Assembly (NCBI GenBank): GCA_016711405.1 | Contig: JADJSZ010000009.1 | Coordinates: 1-64,000, forward strand | Length of the DNA stretch: 64,000 nt | Origin: Candidatus Hadersleviella danica | Lineage (GTDB): Bacteria > Chloroflexota > Anaerolineae > Promineifilales > Promineifilaceae | Direction: 5' to 3' | Part shown: one piece after another, positions 35,133 through 43,712 of the stretch | Numbering within the stretch: the first letter of the stretch is position 1 | How the letters are laid out: each line of letters begins with the position of its first letter | Program-made: the position numbers and the translations under genes | Notes under the pieces: model-generated | Seen by the model: the letters and a program-made list of their open reading frames with translations, nothing else | The model's database searches: none | What the model was told of the DNA's origin: nothing

Positions 35133-36353
35133 TCAGAGCAACAGCGAGGGGGAGAGCGGGGGCAGAGGTTGGCCTTGGTCTAGCGCGGCCGTGGCGGCCG
35201 TGGCCTTGGCCACCACCCCACCCATCTGTTCTGCCCACGGATGTTGCTGGGCGGCTGTGAAATAGCTTCGTGCGGCCGTCTCATCGCCCAATTGGTGTGC
35301 CACCAACCCCGCATTGACCCACACAACGAGCAATAACTTGGGATGAGCCAGCGGCACGGCCAATGCCTCGGCCGTGGCCAGCCGTTCGGCCGCCAACGGC
35401 CAATTTTGCTGGTGCATGGCCACGGCCGCGCCGTTGCTATGCAAGCTCGCCTGCCCCAAATGGTGGCCGATGGCTTGCGCCAAAGCCAGCCCCGTGGCTA
35501 TTTGTTGCTCGGCCGTGTCTAGCTCCCCCTGCCATACCTTGAGCGCCCCCAAACTTTTCGACAACATGACTGTGCCAGCGGGGTAAACGGCGGATTGCGC
35601 CAGCCCAGTGCGGTAATGGCTCTCGGCCGTGTCCAAATCGTCGCGCAAAAAGGCGGCAATGCCCCATTCTTCCCGAATGGTGGCCAGCAAATCGGGGTAA
35701 GGGGCGGCGTGGTCGTGCGCTTGTTGGAAGGCGTGGTCGGCCGCGCCGTTGCGCTCCATGCAGGCACATACCACGCCCCATTCGGTGAGCAAGGCGGCGT
35801 GTTCCCAACTGCCCGCACGGGCAAGGGGCAAGCCACGGCGGAGGTGTCGCTCGGCCGTGGTGTACGCTTGTTGGTGACGCGCTATTTGGGCGCGGAAAAG
35901 ATGCAGGAGGGGTGGCTCGGTGGGGGGCCAGTCGAGGTAATAGGCGGCTTGGTCGTATAGCCCTTGAGCCAGCCAGAGGGGGACGAGCGGCCGTAGCAGG
36001 GCGAGATAATGCGCCGCTTCGCCTTGCTGGCGGGCATGGAGCAGAGTGGGCAGTTGGGCGGGGGTTTGGCTTTGCCAAAAGGCGAGTAGTTCGCGTTGGG
36101 CGGGGGTGCTGACGCTTGCCCACAGGCGGGTGAGGGGGGGATGGTGTGCGGCCGTGAGGAGTTGGTCAAGCTCGGCCGCCGTCAGGCGCAAGGCACGGCC
36201 GAGTTGTACCAGCGGCTCCCAATAGCGGGGGCGCACAACACGGCCGCCCAACCAGTTGACGATGCTGGTCTTGGGCAACCCCGCCAGCCGCGCCGCTTGG
36301 CCGGGGCTGTAGCCGCGCTCGGTGAGTAGGTGGTGAAGTGTGTCATTTAGCAT
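35133..36353 (-). CDS. XRE-type HTH regulator with TPR domain
   Basis: This 406-residue protein begins with a helix-turn-helix: LLTERGYSPGQAARLAGLPK, then TSIVNWLGGRVVRPRYWEPL and LGRALRLTAAELDQLL (residues 1-65). The rest is alpha-helical TPR-like: LLRPLVPLWLAQGLYDQAAY, AERHLRRGLPLARAGSWEHA, LDTAEQQIATGLALAQAIG. This is the layout of peptide- or ligand-sensing TPR regulators. The C-terminal region retains about six helical repeat pairs. The gene is rich in CGGCCG. Target genes unknown. Confidence 0.8.
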   Translation of the reverse strand: MLNDTLHHLLTERGYSPGQAARLAGLPKTSIVNWLGGRVVRPRYWEPLVQLGRALRLTAAELDQLLTAAHHPPLTRLWASVSTPAQRELLAFWQSQTPAQLPTLLHARQQGEAAHYLALLRPLVPLWLAQGLYDQAAYYLDWPPTEPPLLHLFRAQIARHQQAYTTAERHLRRGLPLARAGSWEHAALLTEWGVVCACMERNGAADHAFQQAHDHAAPYPDLLATIREEWGIAAFLRDDLDTAESHYRTGLAQSAVYPAGTVMLSKSLGALKVWQGELDTAEQQIATGLALAQAIGHHLGQASLHSNGAAVAMHQQNWPLAAERLATAEALAVPLAHPKLLLVVWVNAGLVAHQLGDETAARSYFTAAQQHPWAEQMGGVVAKATAATAALDQGQPLPPLSPSLLL

Positions 36354-36365
36354 GGTTAGTCTGGT

Positions 36366-36460
36366 AGTCTATCAGCTTGTCAGCTTGTCAGCTTGTCAGC
36401 TAATAGCTGTTAGCTTTTATTCCGCAATCCCCATTCCGCAATCCCCAATCCCCAATTCCC
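36366..36460. repeat. GTCAGCTT array plus AATCCCC/ATTCCGC heptamers
   Basis: CAGCTTGTCAGCTTGTCAGC (36373 onward) is followed by CCGCAATCCCCATTCCGCAA and CCCCAATCCCCAATTCCCC. The same words appear at 25753, 19457 and 60880. Confidence 0.8.
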
Positions 36461-36464
36461 CACT

Positions 36465-36515
36465 GGTACGCAAGCAGACCAGTTTTTATTACGGCCGTGG
36501 GTATAGTGGAAAGGG
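36465..36515 (+). promoter_or_regulatory. Duplicated 51 bp upstream element, copy 1
   Basis: GGTACGCAAGCAGACCAGTT, then TTTATTACGGCCGTGGGTAT and AGTGGAAAGGG lie about 60-110 bp before the lipoprotein gene. A diverged copy at 37588-37638 precedes the VOC gene. TATAGT/TATATT after the ACGGCCGT could be a -10. Confidence 0.5.
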
Positions 36516-36573
36516 AATAGTGCCTCATTACCCGCTAAGAGAACAGAATGAAAAAACGTTCAAGGAGAACACG

Positions 36574-37320
36574 ATGAAAAAAACTTTAACCCTCTTCCTA
36601 TTGATTATGGTCTTAACCCTTAATGCTTGTGCGCCACCGCTGGCTACCACTTCCGCACCCTTGCGCATTACCGAGTCAGCCACCGTTGTGGAAACGCAGA
36701 TACCAATCGTCGAAACACAAATACCCATCGCCGTTTCACCCACAGCAACGAGTCCATCGGCGATGCAGAAACTGTACACCAATAATGCGTTCGGGCTTGG
36801 TTTTCAATATCCTGCCAATTGGTTTGTCATGGATTATGTGTCGGACGATACCATCCGCGTTGAACTCGGGTCTGACAAAGTGTATCCGTATGGGACAGAC
36901 CCATCGGAACGAATCAATGAACTCACGAACTCCTACAATATCGTCATCCAACATACAATGAATGCGGAAAAGCCGGATTGGAAAGAAGATACCACCTACC
37001 AATCCTTGCTGAACTTGAAAGATGGCGAGTCGCTCTCTGACGCAAGAAGCCTGCTTATCAGGGTTAGCCAACTTGATATGGGCAGGTTTAAGGGGTTTGA
37101 ATACATCACGACGCTTTCAGAGACGGGGCAAACAGACCATTTTTATAACAGATCGGTTATGTTGTTTGATGAGCAGACAAATGACCTCATAACCATTATC
37201 GGCCAGCCTTACAATGTCGAGGTCAGCAGTGGCATGGAGTGGCGCGATGTGTATCGCATGATAGATGAGGCCAATCTGGTGTTCTTTCACGAAATCGTAC
37301 AATCGCTAACGCTTGAGTAA
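36574..37320 (+). CDS. Putative lipoprotein of unknown function
   Basis: AAGGAG (36562-36567) precedes ATG 36574. The 248-residue product begins MKKTLTLFLLIMVLTLNACA with a lipobox (L-N-A-C), so it should be lipid-anchored outside the membrane. A Thr/Ser/Pro linker follows. The body has GLGFQYPANWFVMDYVSDD, which resembles the PsbP-like/'YP-x-x-W' domains found in secreted Chloroflexota lipoproteins, then GRFKGFEYITTLSETGQTDH and LITIIGQPYN. It lacks CGGCCG and has a lower G+C than its neighbours, suggesting transfer. The MITE-like element begins immediately after the stop codon. Confidence 0.75.
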   Translation: MKKTLTLFLLIMVLTLNACAPPLATTSAPLRITESATVVETQIPIVETQIPIAVSPTATSPSAMQKLYTNNAFGLGFQYPANWFVMDYVSDDTIRVELGSDKVYPYGTDPSERINELTNSYNIVIQHTMNAEKPDWKEDTTYQSLLNLKDGESLSDARSLLIRVSQLDMGRFKGFEYITTLSETGQTDHFYNRSVMLFDEQTNDLITIIGQPYNVEVSSGMEWRDVYRMIDEANLVFFHEIVQSLTLE

Positions 37321-37481
37321 TTTGACAATGTTAGATTCCCAAGCCTCTCGAGAGAAAACACGCCCTCACCCCCTGCCCCTCTCCCCGAGGGAGAGGGGGG
37401 AAGTGATTGCCCCTCTCCTTGGGGAGAGGGGTTGGGGTGAGGGGAAGAGGCACTTGAACAACCTAATTTAACATTGTCAAA
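37321..37481. mobile_element. 161 bp MITE-like element with 13 bp perfect terminal inverted repeats
   Basis: TTTGACAATGTTA (37321-37333) is the exact complement of TAACATTGTCAAA (37469-37481). Inside is a second inverted pair of CCCTCACCCC...CCCCTCTCCCC and GGGGAGAGGGGTTGGGGTGA. There is no coding capacity. It abuts the stop codon of the lipoprotein gene. The rest of the 540 bp spacer (37482-37861) holds the second 51 bp upstream element and short TTCTCTTTTCTC words. Confidence 0.7.
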
Positions 37482-37587
37482 GTAAGACCATTCCTCAGCC
37501 TGCGGTGGATTCTTGCTTTAGTCGGGATGGGGGAGCCTTTCTCTTAAGCCCAAATCAAACAATCACATTCCCCATCACCATTCAATT

Positions 37588-37638
37588 GGTACGGTAGCAG
37601 ACCAGTTTTTCCCACGGCCGTGGATATATTAGGAAGGG
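37588..37638 (+). promoter_or_regulatory. Duplicated 51 bp upstream element, copy 2
   Basis: GGTACGGTAGCAGACCAGTT, then TTTCCCACGGCCGTGGATAT and ATTAGGAAGGG. About 40 of 51 positions match copy 1 by eye. It is 220 bp before the VOC gene. Confidence 0.5.
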
Positions 37639-37861
37639 GGGAAGTCGTTAGGGGTAGTGGTTAGTCGTCTGACCGAGTTTTTTGTCGAGTAGATTGTAGG
37701 AGCAACCGTTGTGATTATCCAGCCAGTGGGTAGGACAAGGTTTATCCCTACAGAATACTATCCACCAAAATTTGGCGGTCAGGCCATTCGTGGTTCGTCA
37801 ACCATTTTCCTCTCGCTCTTCTCTTTTCTCTTTTCTTGATATACCAACCATAGGAGAACCC

Positions 37862-38281
37862 ATGCAAGCACAAGTCAGTACTCTTTTTTATTGGTGCAAT
37901 GATATTGACAAGAATCGCCAATTCTATACCGATGTACTTGGTTTAGAGGAGACATCTTATCGAAACGACGAGAAGGCGGGGTGGCTGAGCTACCAAGTGG
38001 GGAATCTTGCCCTGAATTTTCTGCGTGCGACCCAACCTTTGGCTGTTGCCCAAGAATGGGCACGGCAACCGGGCTGGGCTGAAGGCAAGTTGGAAGTCCA
38101 TTCGCTTGTCTTGCAAGTGAGCCAAGCCGATTTTGACGCAATTATGGCGCGTGCCCAACAAGAGGGGGTCAAGGTTTATGATGCGGAGCCACGCGGAGAA
38201 CCTTCTAAATACCTTCAGAACTTTTTAATGGATCCAATGGGAAACACGTTGGAACTATATTATGAGGCGCATAATAGCTAG
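37862..38281 (+). CDS. VOC-family (glyoxalase-like) protein
   Basis: A 139-residue single-domain VOC protein from ATG 37862 with AGGAG 8 bp upstream. It begins VSTLFYWCNDIDKNRQFYTD and VLGLEETSYRNDEKAGWLSY. Its second beta-alpha-beta repeat has EVHSLVLQVSQADFDAIMA and LQNFLMDPMGNTLELYYEA. The final Glu of N-x-L-E-L is the usual metal ligand. Family members are dioxygenases, isomerases or drug-binding proteins; the sequence does not decide. It has no CGGCCG and is moderately AT-rich, like the lipoprotein gene before it. Confidence 0.85.
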   Translation: MQAQVSTLFYWCNDIDKNRQFYTDVLGLEETSYRNDEKAGWLSYQVGNLALNFLRATQPLAVAQEWARQPGWAEGKLEVHSLVLQVSQADFDAIMARAQQEGVKVYDAEPRGEPSKYLQNFLMDPMGNTLELYYEAHNS

Positions 38282-38580
38282 TCAGCTAGTCAGCTAGTCA
38301 GCTAGTACATTGCGGCGCAAATAACTTGTTAATTTGTCATTCGAACGAAGTGAGGCTTGGCCTCAGTTAGCATAGGTTTTAGGGATTCTTCGCTTTGAGG
38401 TGGCGATGCCACGCTTCGCAACAGAATGACAACTAAAACTACCGAGTTAATTCCGCCATCGTACTAGTCAGCAAGCCACTGTTTCACTTTTTCCCCTTAT
38501 CTGAATATGCTCGAATTACGATGTCCTTAGAGGTCACTCAGCACTCAGCACTCAGCACTCCTCACTCAGCACTTTCTTTC
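38282..38580. repeat. Spacer with AGCTAGTC and CACTCAG arrays and a 99 bp inverted-repeat unit
   Basis: AGTCAGCTAGTCAGCTAGTC ends at 38307. A 99 bp unit at 38334-38432 is bounded by TTGTCATTC and GAATGACAA and contains GAAGTGAGG/CTTCGC words, a REP-like layout. CACTCAGCACTCAGCACTCA (38535 onward) precedes the PQQ-protein start. I see no gene in this 310 bp. Confidence 0.75.
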
Positions 38581-38591
38581 TCGCTTCTCTG

Positions 38592-39899
38592 ATGAAAAAA
38601 CTCCTCCTCACCTTTCTCATGTTGCCGTTCCTGTTTGCTTGCCAAACAACCACGGCCGTGCCCGAGCCAACGGCCGTTTCTGCCGCGCCAACTGCCCTTC
38701 CCCCTACGGAAACCGCGACGATGATACCCTTCACAGCCACCCCTGCCCCAACAGCGACGGCGACAGCCACGGCCACGGCCGAGCCAACCCACACGGCCGA
38801 GCCGACGGCCACCTTCACCCCTGAGCCAACCACCACAGCCACACCCATTCCCATTGACCCGCTCGCCCATGAGTTTATTCCGCTGGTGGGGTATCGGGGC
38901 AGTGCCAGCCGAACGGGGTTATACGACACCGAACCCGCTCTGCTGGGTGAACTCGTCTGGAAGTTCGACACCCCCGCCGAAGTCCACTCCTCCCCCCAAG
39001 TGGCGGATGGCGTGGTCTACTTTGGCAACGACGAAGGGAAGCTCTACGCCGTCAGTGCCGACACGGGCACGGAGCTGTGGCATATTGAACTGGGGGGCAA
39101 AATCTTCTCTAGTCCGTTGGTGGTGGACGGCCGTGTCTTTGTGGGCAGTGACCAAGGTTTCCACGCCATAGACATTGCTACCCGCGCCCTCGCATGGGAG
39201 TTTGTGCCCGAGAGTCAGGGGATACGCTCTTCGGCCGTGTATGGCGATGGCCTCCTCTATGTGGGCAGTGACAGGGGCACGCTTTACGCGCTTTCGGCCG
39301 AGACGGGCGAAGCTGTGTGGCAATTTGCCTCGGGGCGGAGCATCTTCTCCTCCCCCGCTTTGGTAGACGGGCATGTTATTTTGCTCAACGAGCGGGGGGA
39401 TTTGGTCGCTTTGGAGGCGGAGACAGGGGAGCAGGTGTGGCTTGTTTCCACGCCGCGTGGCTTTTATGCCAGCCCAGCGGTCAGCCACGGCCGCATCTAT
39501 GTGGGTGGTTTGGATAACATTTTTTATGCATTGGATGCCGCCTCGGGTTTGGTGCTGTGGGAAAAGGTATTGCCACGGCCGTTTGTGTCGTCGGCGGCCG
39601 TGGTAGATGGGGTGGTGTATGTGGGCAATCTCGACATGCACTTCTACGCCTTTGAGGCGGAGACGGGGGAGCAGTTGTGGCGGTTTAAGACGAACCACGA
39701 AGTGTATGGCTCGGCCAGCGTGGCGGGCGATGTGGTTTACTTTGGCAGTGATGACCAATTCTTGTACGCGCTCGACAGGCACACGGGGCGTTTCGTGTGG
39801 ATGTATCGGACGGGTGGTTTTGTGGGTAGCTCCCCCATGCCGGCCGATGGGGTGGTCTATTTTGGCAGTTACGATGGCTCCGTTTATGCGGTAAAATGA
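38592..39899 (+). CDS. PQQ-repeat beta-propeller lipoprotein
   Basis: A 435-residue protein with a lipoprotein signal MKKLLLTFLMLPFLFAC (lipobox L-F-A-C). A Thr/Pro/Ala linker runs to about residue 90. Eight or so PQQ-like blades follow, for example GVVYFGNDEGKLYAVSADTG, GRVFVGSDQGFHAIDIATR, GLLYVGSDRGTLYALSAETG and VVYFGSDDQFLYALDRHTG. The repeated 'G-x-V-Y-x-G-S-x-D-x-x-L-Y-A-L-d-x-x-T-G-x-x-x-W' is that of BamB and PQQ propellers. There is no dehydrogenase active-site segment, so it is probably a binding scaffold at the cell surface. Confidence 0.9.
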   Translation: MKKLLLTFLMLPFLFACQTTTAVPEPTAVSAAPTALPPTETATMIPFTATPAPTATATATATAEPTHTAEPTATFTPEPTTTATPIPIDPLAHEFIPLVGYRGSASRTGLYDTEPALLGELVWKFDTPAEVHSSPQVADGVVYFGNDEGKLYAVSADTGTELWHIELGGKIFSSPLVVDGRVFVGSDQGFHAIDIATRALAWEFVPESQGIRSSAVYGDGLLYVGSDRGTLYALSAETGEAVWQFASGRSIFSSPALVDGHVILLNERGDLVALEAETGEQVWLVSTPRGFYASPAVSHGRIYVGGLDNIFYALDAASGLVLWEKVLPRPFVSSAAVVDGVVYVGNLDMHFYAFEAETGEQLWRFKTNHEVYGSASVAGDVVYFGSDDQFLYALDRHTGRFVWMYRTGGFVGSSPMPADGVVYFGSYDGSVYAVK

Positions 39900-40120
39900 G
39901 TGGAGATGGGAGATAGAGATGGGAGATAGAGAGATAGAGGAAACGTCGTTGGTTAGCTTACGGCGTTTCTTCTATTGTGTAAAGGATTCTTCTACTCGAG
40001 TAAATAGTAAGTAGTAGTAGTAGTAGTTCCCTACCAGCCACCTCACCACTCACTACTACTTTACCTGTGATGTGTGACACTCGCATACGCAACTATCTCT
40101 ATCTCTACACCTCCCTATCT
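39899..40120. repeat. GGAGATAGAG / ATCTCTATCTC words and GTAGTAGTA run
   Basis: GGAGATAGAGATGGGAGATA (39908 onward) is mirrored by TATCTCTATCTCTACACC (40093 onward). GTAGTAGTAGTAGTAGTT (40010 onward) lies between. The words match 13928-14022. Confidence 0.7.
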
Positions 40121-40152
40121 AATCCTTTACCCTTTTCACTGGAGTATGTCGT

Positions 40153-41399
40153 ATGAAAAGTTTCCGTTTGGTCAATTTGATGTGGCGTGTGGTGGTAGTG
40201 GCGTTGCTCTCACTGGGGTATCAATTGGTGTATGCCAATCAGTGGGGAGCTGGCGCACCCATCACGGCGGTTTCGACGGGGAATGCGGGGCAATTTGCCT
40301 CGATGACTACTGTTAATGGCAATCCTGCCATTGCCTATTTTGAGGGAACCGCTTTTGATTTGATGTATGTGCGGGCGACTGATGCCACGGGTACAGCGTG
40401 GGGAACCCCTGTAGCTGTGCAAACAACGGGTACGGTCGGCCGTCATATCCAACTTATGGTGGTTAATGGCAATCCCGCCATTGCCTATCGCAATAGTAGT
40501 GGTTCAGGCTTAAGCTATATTCGGGCTACCGATGCCAATGGCACAACATGGGGTACACCTGTCGCTATTGGCGGGGCGTCTGTCGCCAGCGTTTCGATGG
40601 CGATTGTAGACGGCCGCCCAGCCATTGCGTATCACACTGGTTTCTTCTCGTTAAACTATGTGCGGGCAAATGATGCGGATGGGACAACGTGGGCACGCCC
40701 ATCGTTTTGGATAGTTCCTCACCCAATGGCACAGGTCTTTTGCCAGTTTAGCGGTGATTAACGGCAACCCAGCCATTAGTTATCGCAAATGTAGAGGAAC
40801 GGTGTCTAAAATATATTCGCGCCACGGATACCACAGGGACGACTTGGGGCACGGCCGTGGTCGTAGATTCGGCTGGGGCTATTTCTACGGGTGGGGAAGG
40901 TGATTTAGCCGAGGTGAACGGCCGACCAGCGATGACCTACCAACGGGATAACAACCTTTATTTTGTGCGGGCTAATGATGCGACGGGGGCGGCGTGGGGC
41001 ACACCCCAAAATTTGGCTCCTACGGCTCGCTTTACCAGCTTGACAGTTGTGGCTGGCCATCCTGCCATTAGTTATTACAAATATGACACAGAGGATTTGC
41101 GTTACATCCGTGCCTCTAATCCGGATGGGACAGCATGGAATCCCATCGTTGAGGTGGATAACTCGGCCAATAGTGTGGGGCGGTATAGCCAACTGGAAAT
41201 TATTGCTGGGCATCCAGCTATTGCTTACCAAGATGGAACAGCCCTAGATTTAAAATACGCCCGTTCGCCAAACCCCACGGCCGTAACCCTCAGCCAGCAG
41301 GATACGGCCGCTGTTGGGCAACCGCTCTACTGGTTGGGGTGGGTGCTTCTCTTGGTGGGTGGCTCGTGGTGGGTGTGGCGCGGCCGTGCGTTGAGATAG
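40153..41399 (+). CDS. Secreted repeat protein with C-terminal membrane anchor, one frame change
   Basis: The first frame (40153-40761) has a signal segment LMWRVVVVALLSLGYQLVYA. Repeats of about 45 residues follow, patterned NGNPAIAYFEGTAFDLMYVR, ATDATGTAWGTPVAVQ. The frame is lost near 40700-40800 in a stretch that still encodes NGNPAISYR-like and GTTWGTAVVV words in other frames. The second frame (40857-41399) resumes with VNGRPAMTYQRDNNLYFVRA. The C terminus is LYWLGWVLLLVGGSWWVWRG followed by RALR, a TM helix plus basic tail, as in surface proteins kept by a sorting or retention signal. The intact protein would be about 415 residues, probably a beta-propeller on the outer face. Confidence 0.75.
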
Positions 41400-41468
41400 A
41401 GAGGCGGGGGGCTAAATTCTGCCCTCTGTAACCTCGCGTGAACCATGCCCTGTTTTGTGTCCATTAGA

Positions 41469-41494
41469 AGCCCACGGCCGACCGTGGGCTTTTT
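41469..41494 (+). terminator. Rho-independent terminator
   Basis: AGCCCACGG (41469-41477) and CCGTGGGCT (41482-41490) form a stem, with TTTTT following. Confidence 0.85.
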
Positions 41495-41620
41495 GCGTTG
41501 GGGTGTAAAGGCGGACATTTATTTGCCCGCTTTTTTTTGCAATAATTGGCCGTGGTCAAGATTTCGCCACGCAGGGCGGGATTTTGGCCTTCATCTCATG
41601 TCGTAGTAAAGGAAGTACCG

Positions 41621-43460
41621 ATGCAGAAAAAAACTCTTTTAATCTTGTTGCTAACTGTTTTGTGGCTGGTTTCGGCCGTCTCCTCTCCCTCGGGGAGCAA
41701 TCTTGTCCCTGCTGGGCTAAGTGCGGCCGAGTGGGCACACATCCAGAGCCAACTCCCCCCCGTCCAACAACAGAAGTTGGCGGCCGATGATGCGGCCGAA
41801 AACGCCCAATTTGGCACAACCGTCGCCATAGATGGGAACACTGCTGTGGTGGGGGCTTATTTTATTGATTCTCGGCGAGGGGCGGTCTATGTCTTTGAAT
41901 TTGATGGTGAGACATGGACTCAACAAGCCAAACTGCGCCCTGCCGATAACGCCAGTGGCGATGAATTTGGCACGGCCGTCAACATTGAAGGGGATTGGAT
42001 TGTCGCCACCTCTCCCTTGGACAACATTGATGGCATTAGCGATGTTGGCTCGGCCTATGTGTTTCGGCGGGAAGGGGGTGCATGGGTAGAAGAGGGCAAA
42101 CTCGCCGCCAGCGATATGGCCGCCAACGATACACTGGGCGATTCCATCGCCATCAACGGCGATACGATTATCGTTGGCGCACGCCAGCACGAAGACACAG
42201 GGGGCGAGAACTCGGGGGCCGCCTATATCTTTGTGCGGGAGCAAAATGGGGAGGATGTGACATGGGTGGAACAGGCTAAATTGATTGCTTTTGACCGCTC
42301 TGACCTAGACCGCTTTGGCTTTGTGGTGGATGTGGATGGGGATACGGCCGTTGTGGGTTCTTCTCTGGATGATGATTTGGCTGAAAATAGTGGTGCGGCC
42401 TACATCTTTGTCCGTTCAGGAACCTCATGGAGCCATCAGGCCAAATTGACGGGCAACCAAGCCTTGGCCTACTACAGCTTTGGCTATTCGGTCTCTATCA
42501 GTGGCGAAACCGTGGCCATTGGAGCGACTGGGTCTAATGATGGCGCGACTTCTAATAGCGGAGCGGTCTATGTCTTCACCCGCACGGGCATTGCATGGAA
42601 CCAACAAACTATCCTCCGCGCCAGCGATAGAACCAATTTTGACACATTGGGGAGTTCGGTGGATATCAGAGGGGATACTCTTTTAGCGGGTGCGGGTAAT
42701 GCCGATGTGGATGGCTTGGAACAAGCGGGGGCGGCATATCTCTTTGCTCGCTCGGGGGAGGATTGGAGCGAAATCGGGAAGTTGACGGCCGATGATGGTG
42801 CGGCACAAGATTGGTTTGGCTGGTCAGTCTCGTTCAGTGGCGATAGGGCAATTGTGGGTGCGCCTCGAGATGATGATGCTGGACTGGAAAGCGGCTCCGC
42901 CTATCTGTTTTCCATCAGCAGTGCCATCCTAACCGTGGCCAAAGCGGGTACGGGCACGGGGCATGTGGGCAGTGTGCCGATGGCCATTGAGTGCGGGGCG
43001 ATTTGCACGGCCGATTTTCTCCCCGGCACCGTCGTCACCCTCACCGCGACCCCGCTCAATGGTGCCACCTTGCGGGCCGGAGCGGCGCAGTCACCAGCAC
43101 GGCCAACCCCATTACGGTGACGATGGATGTGGCCCAAACAGTCATAGCCACGTTCAACGACAATACAGTTACTCACCCGCTGACCATTAGCAAAGCGGGG
43201 GCAGGCACGGGACAGGTGGCCAGCACCCCAGCGGGCATTCTCTGTGGCGGGGCGTGTAGTGCCAATTTTGCGGAAGGGGGGATTGTGATGCTGACGGCCA
43301 CGGCCGATGGCGGCTCCATTTTCACAGGTTGGAGTGGGGATATGACCAGCACGGCCAATCCTTTAGGGTGGGATGGCTGCGCCATAGAACACCACGGCCA
43401 ATTTCATTTTAACGGCGAGTTTGAGTGAGGTGGTGTATTTGCCGTTGGTGATGGGGCGAT
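41621..43460 (+). CDS. Secreted FG-GAP-like protein with bacterial beta-repeats and YLPLV tail, frameshifted
   Basis: Starts at ATG 41621 (MQKKTLLILLLTVLWLVSAV signal). The VPAGLSAAEWAHIQSQLPP segment is paralogous to the 33735 gene. About seven FG-GAP-like blades follow (GAAYIFVRSGTSWSHQAKLT, DDDAGLESGSAYLFS). From about 42920 come two 'Divergent InlB B-repeat'-like units (VAKAGTGTGHVGSVPMAIEC, then ISKAGAGTGQVASTPAGILC with FTGWSGDMTSTANP). The frame changes near 43070 and 43370, and the last frame ends SEVVYLPLVMG (about 43421-43457), the same tail motif as its paralog. The true stop is unclear. The 43460-43712 spacer has CGCGGCGG inverted words and no gene. Confidence 0.75.
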
Positions 43461-43712
43461 CTATTCGTCTTTCTTGGCGTGGCTCCTTGATGGATGTGAT
43501 TTGTCGCGGCGGCCCGTTATTCCCTTGGTCGCCGTCTCGCGGCGGCCGGTTCGACAATCCCCGCGGTTTGGCATTGTCGCCACCACCTTTCCTTGGCAGC
43601 GTCGTTTCCCGGCCACAGCGGGGGTTGCCGTTTGCTCGGCAGTTTGGGAAGCGCGTTATAGAAAACAGGTCAACACCTTCAAGGGGGGTTCATCTTATCT
43701 CTATCCCCCCCT

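Noticed and set aside
36340..36573. Extended start for the lipoprotein
   Set aside because: Translates GTCAGCTT and AATCCCC arrays; the ATG at 36574 has AAGGAG and a proper lipoprotein signal.
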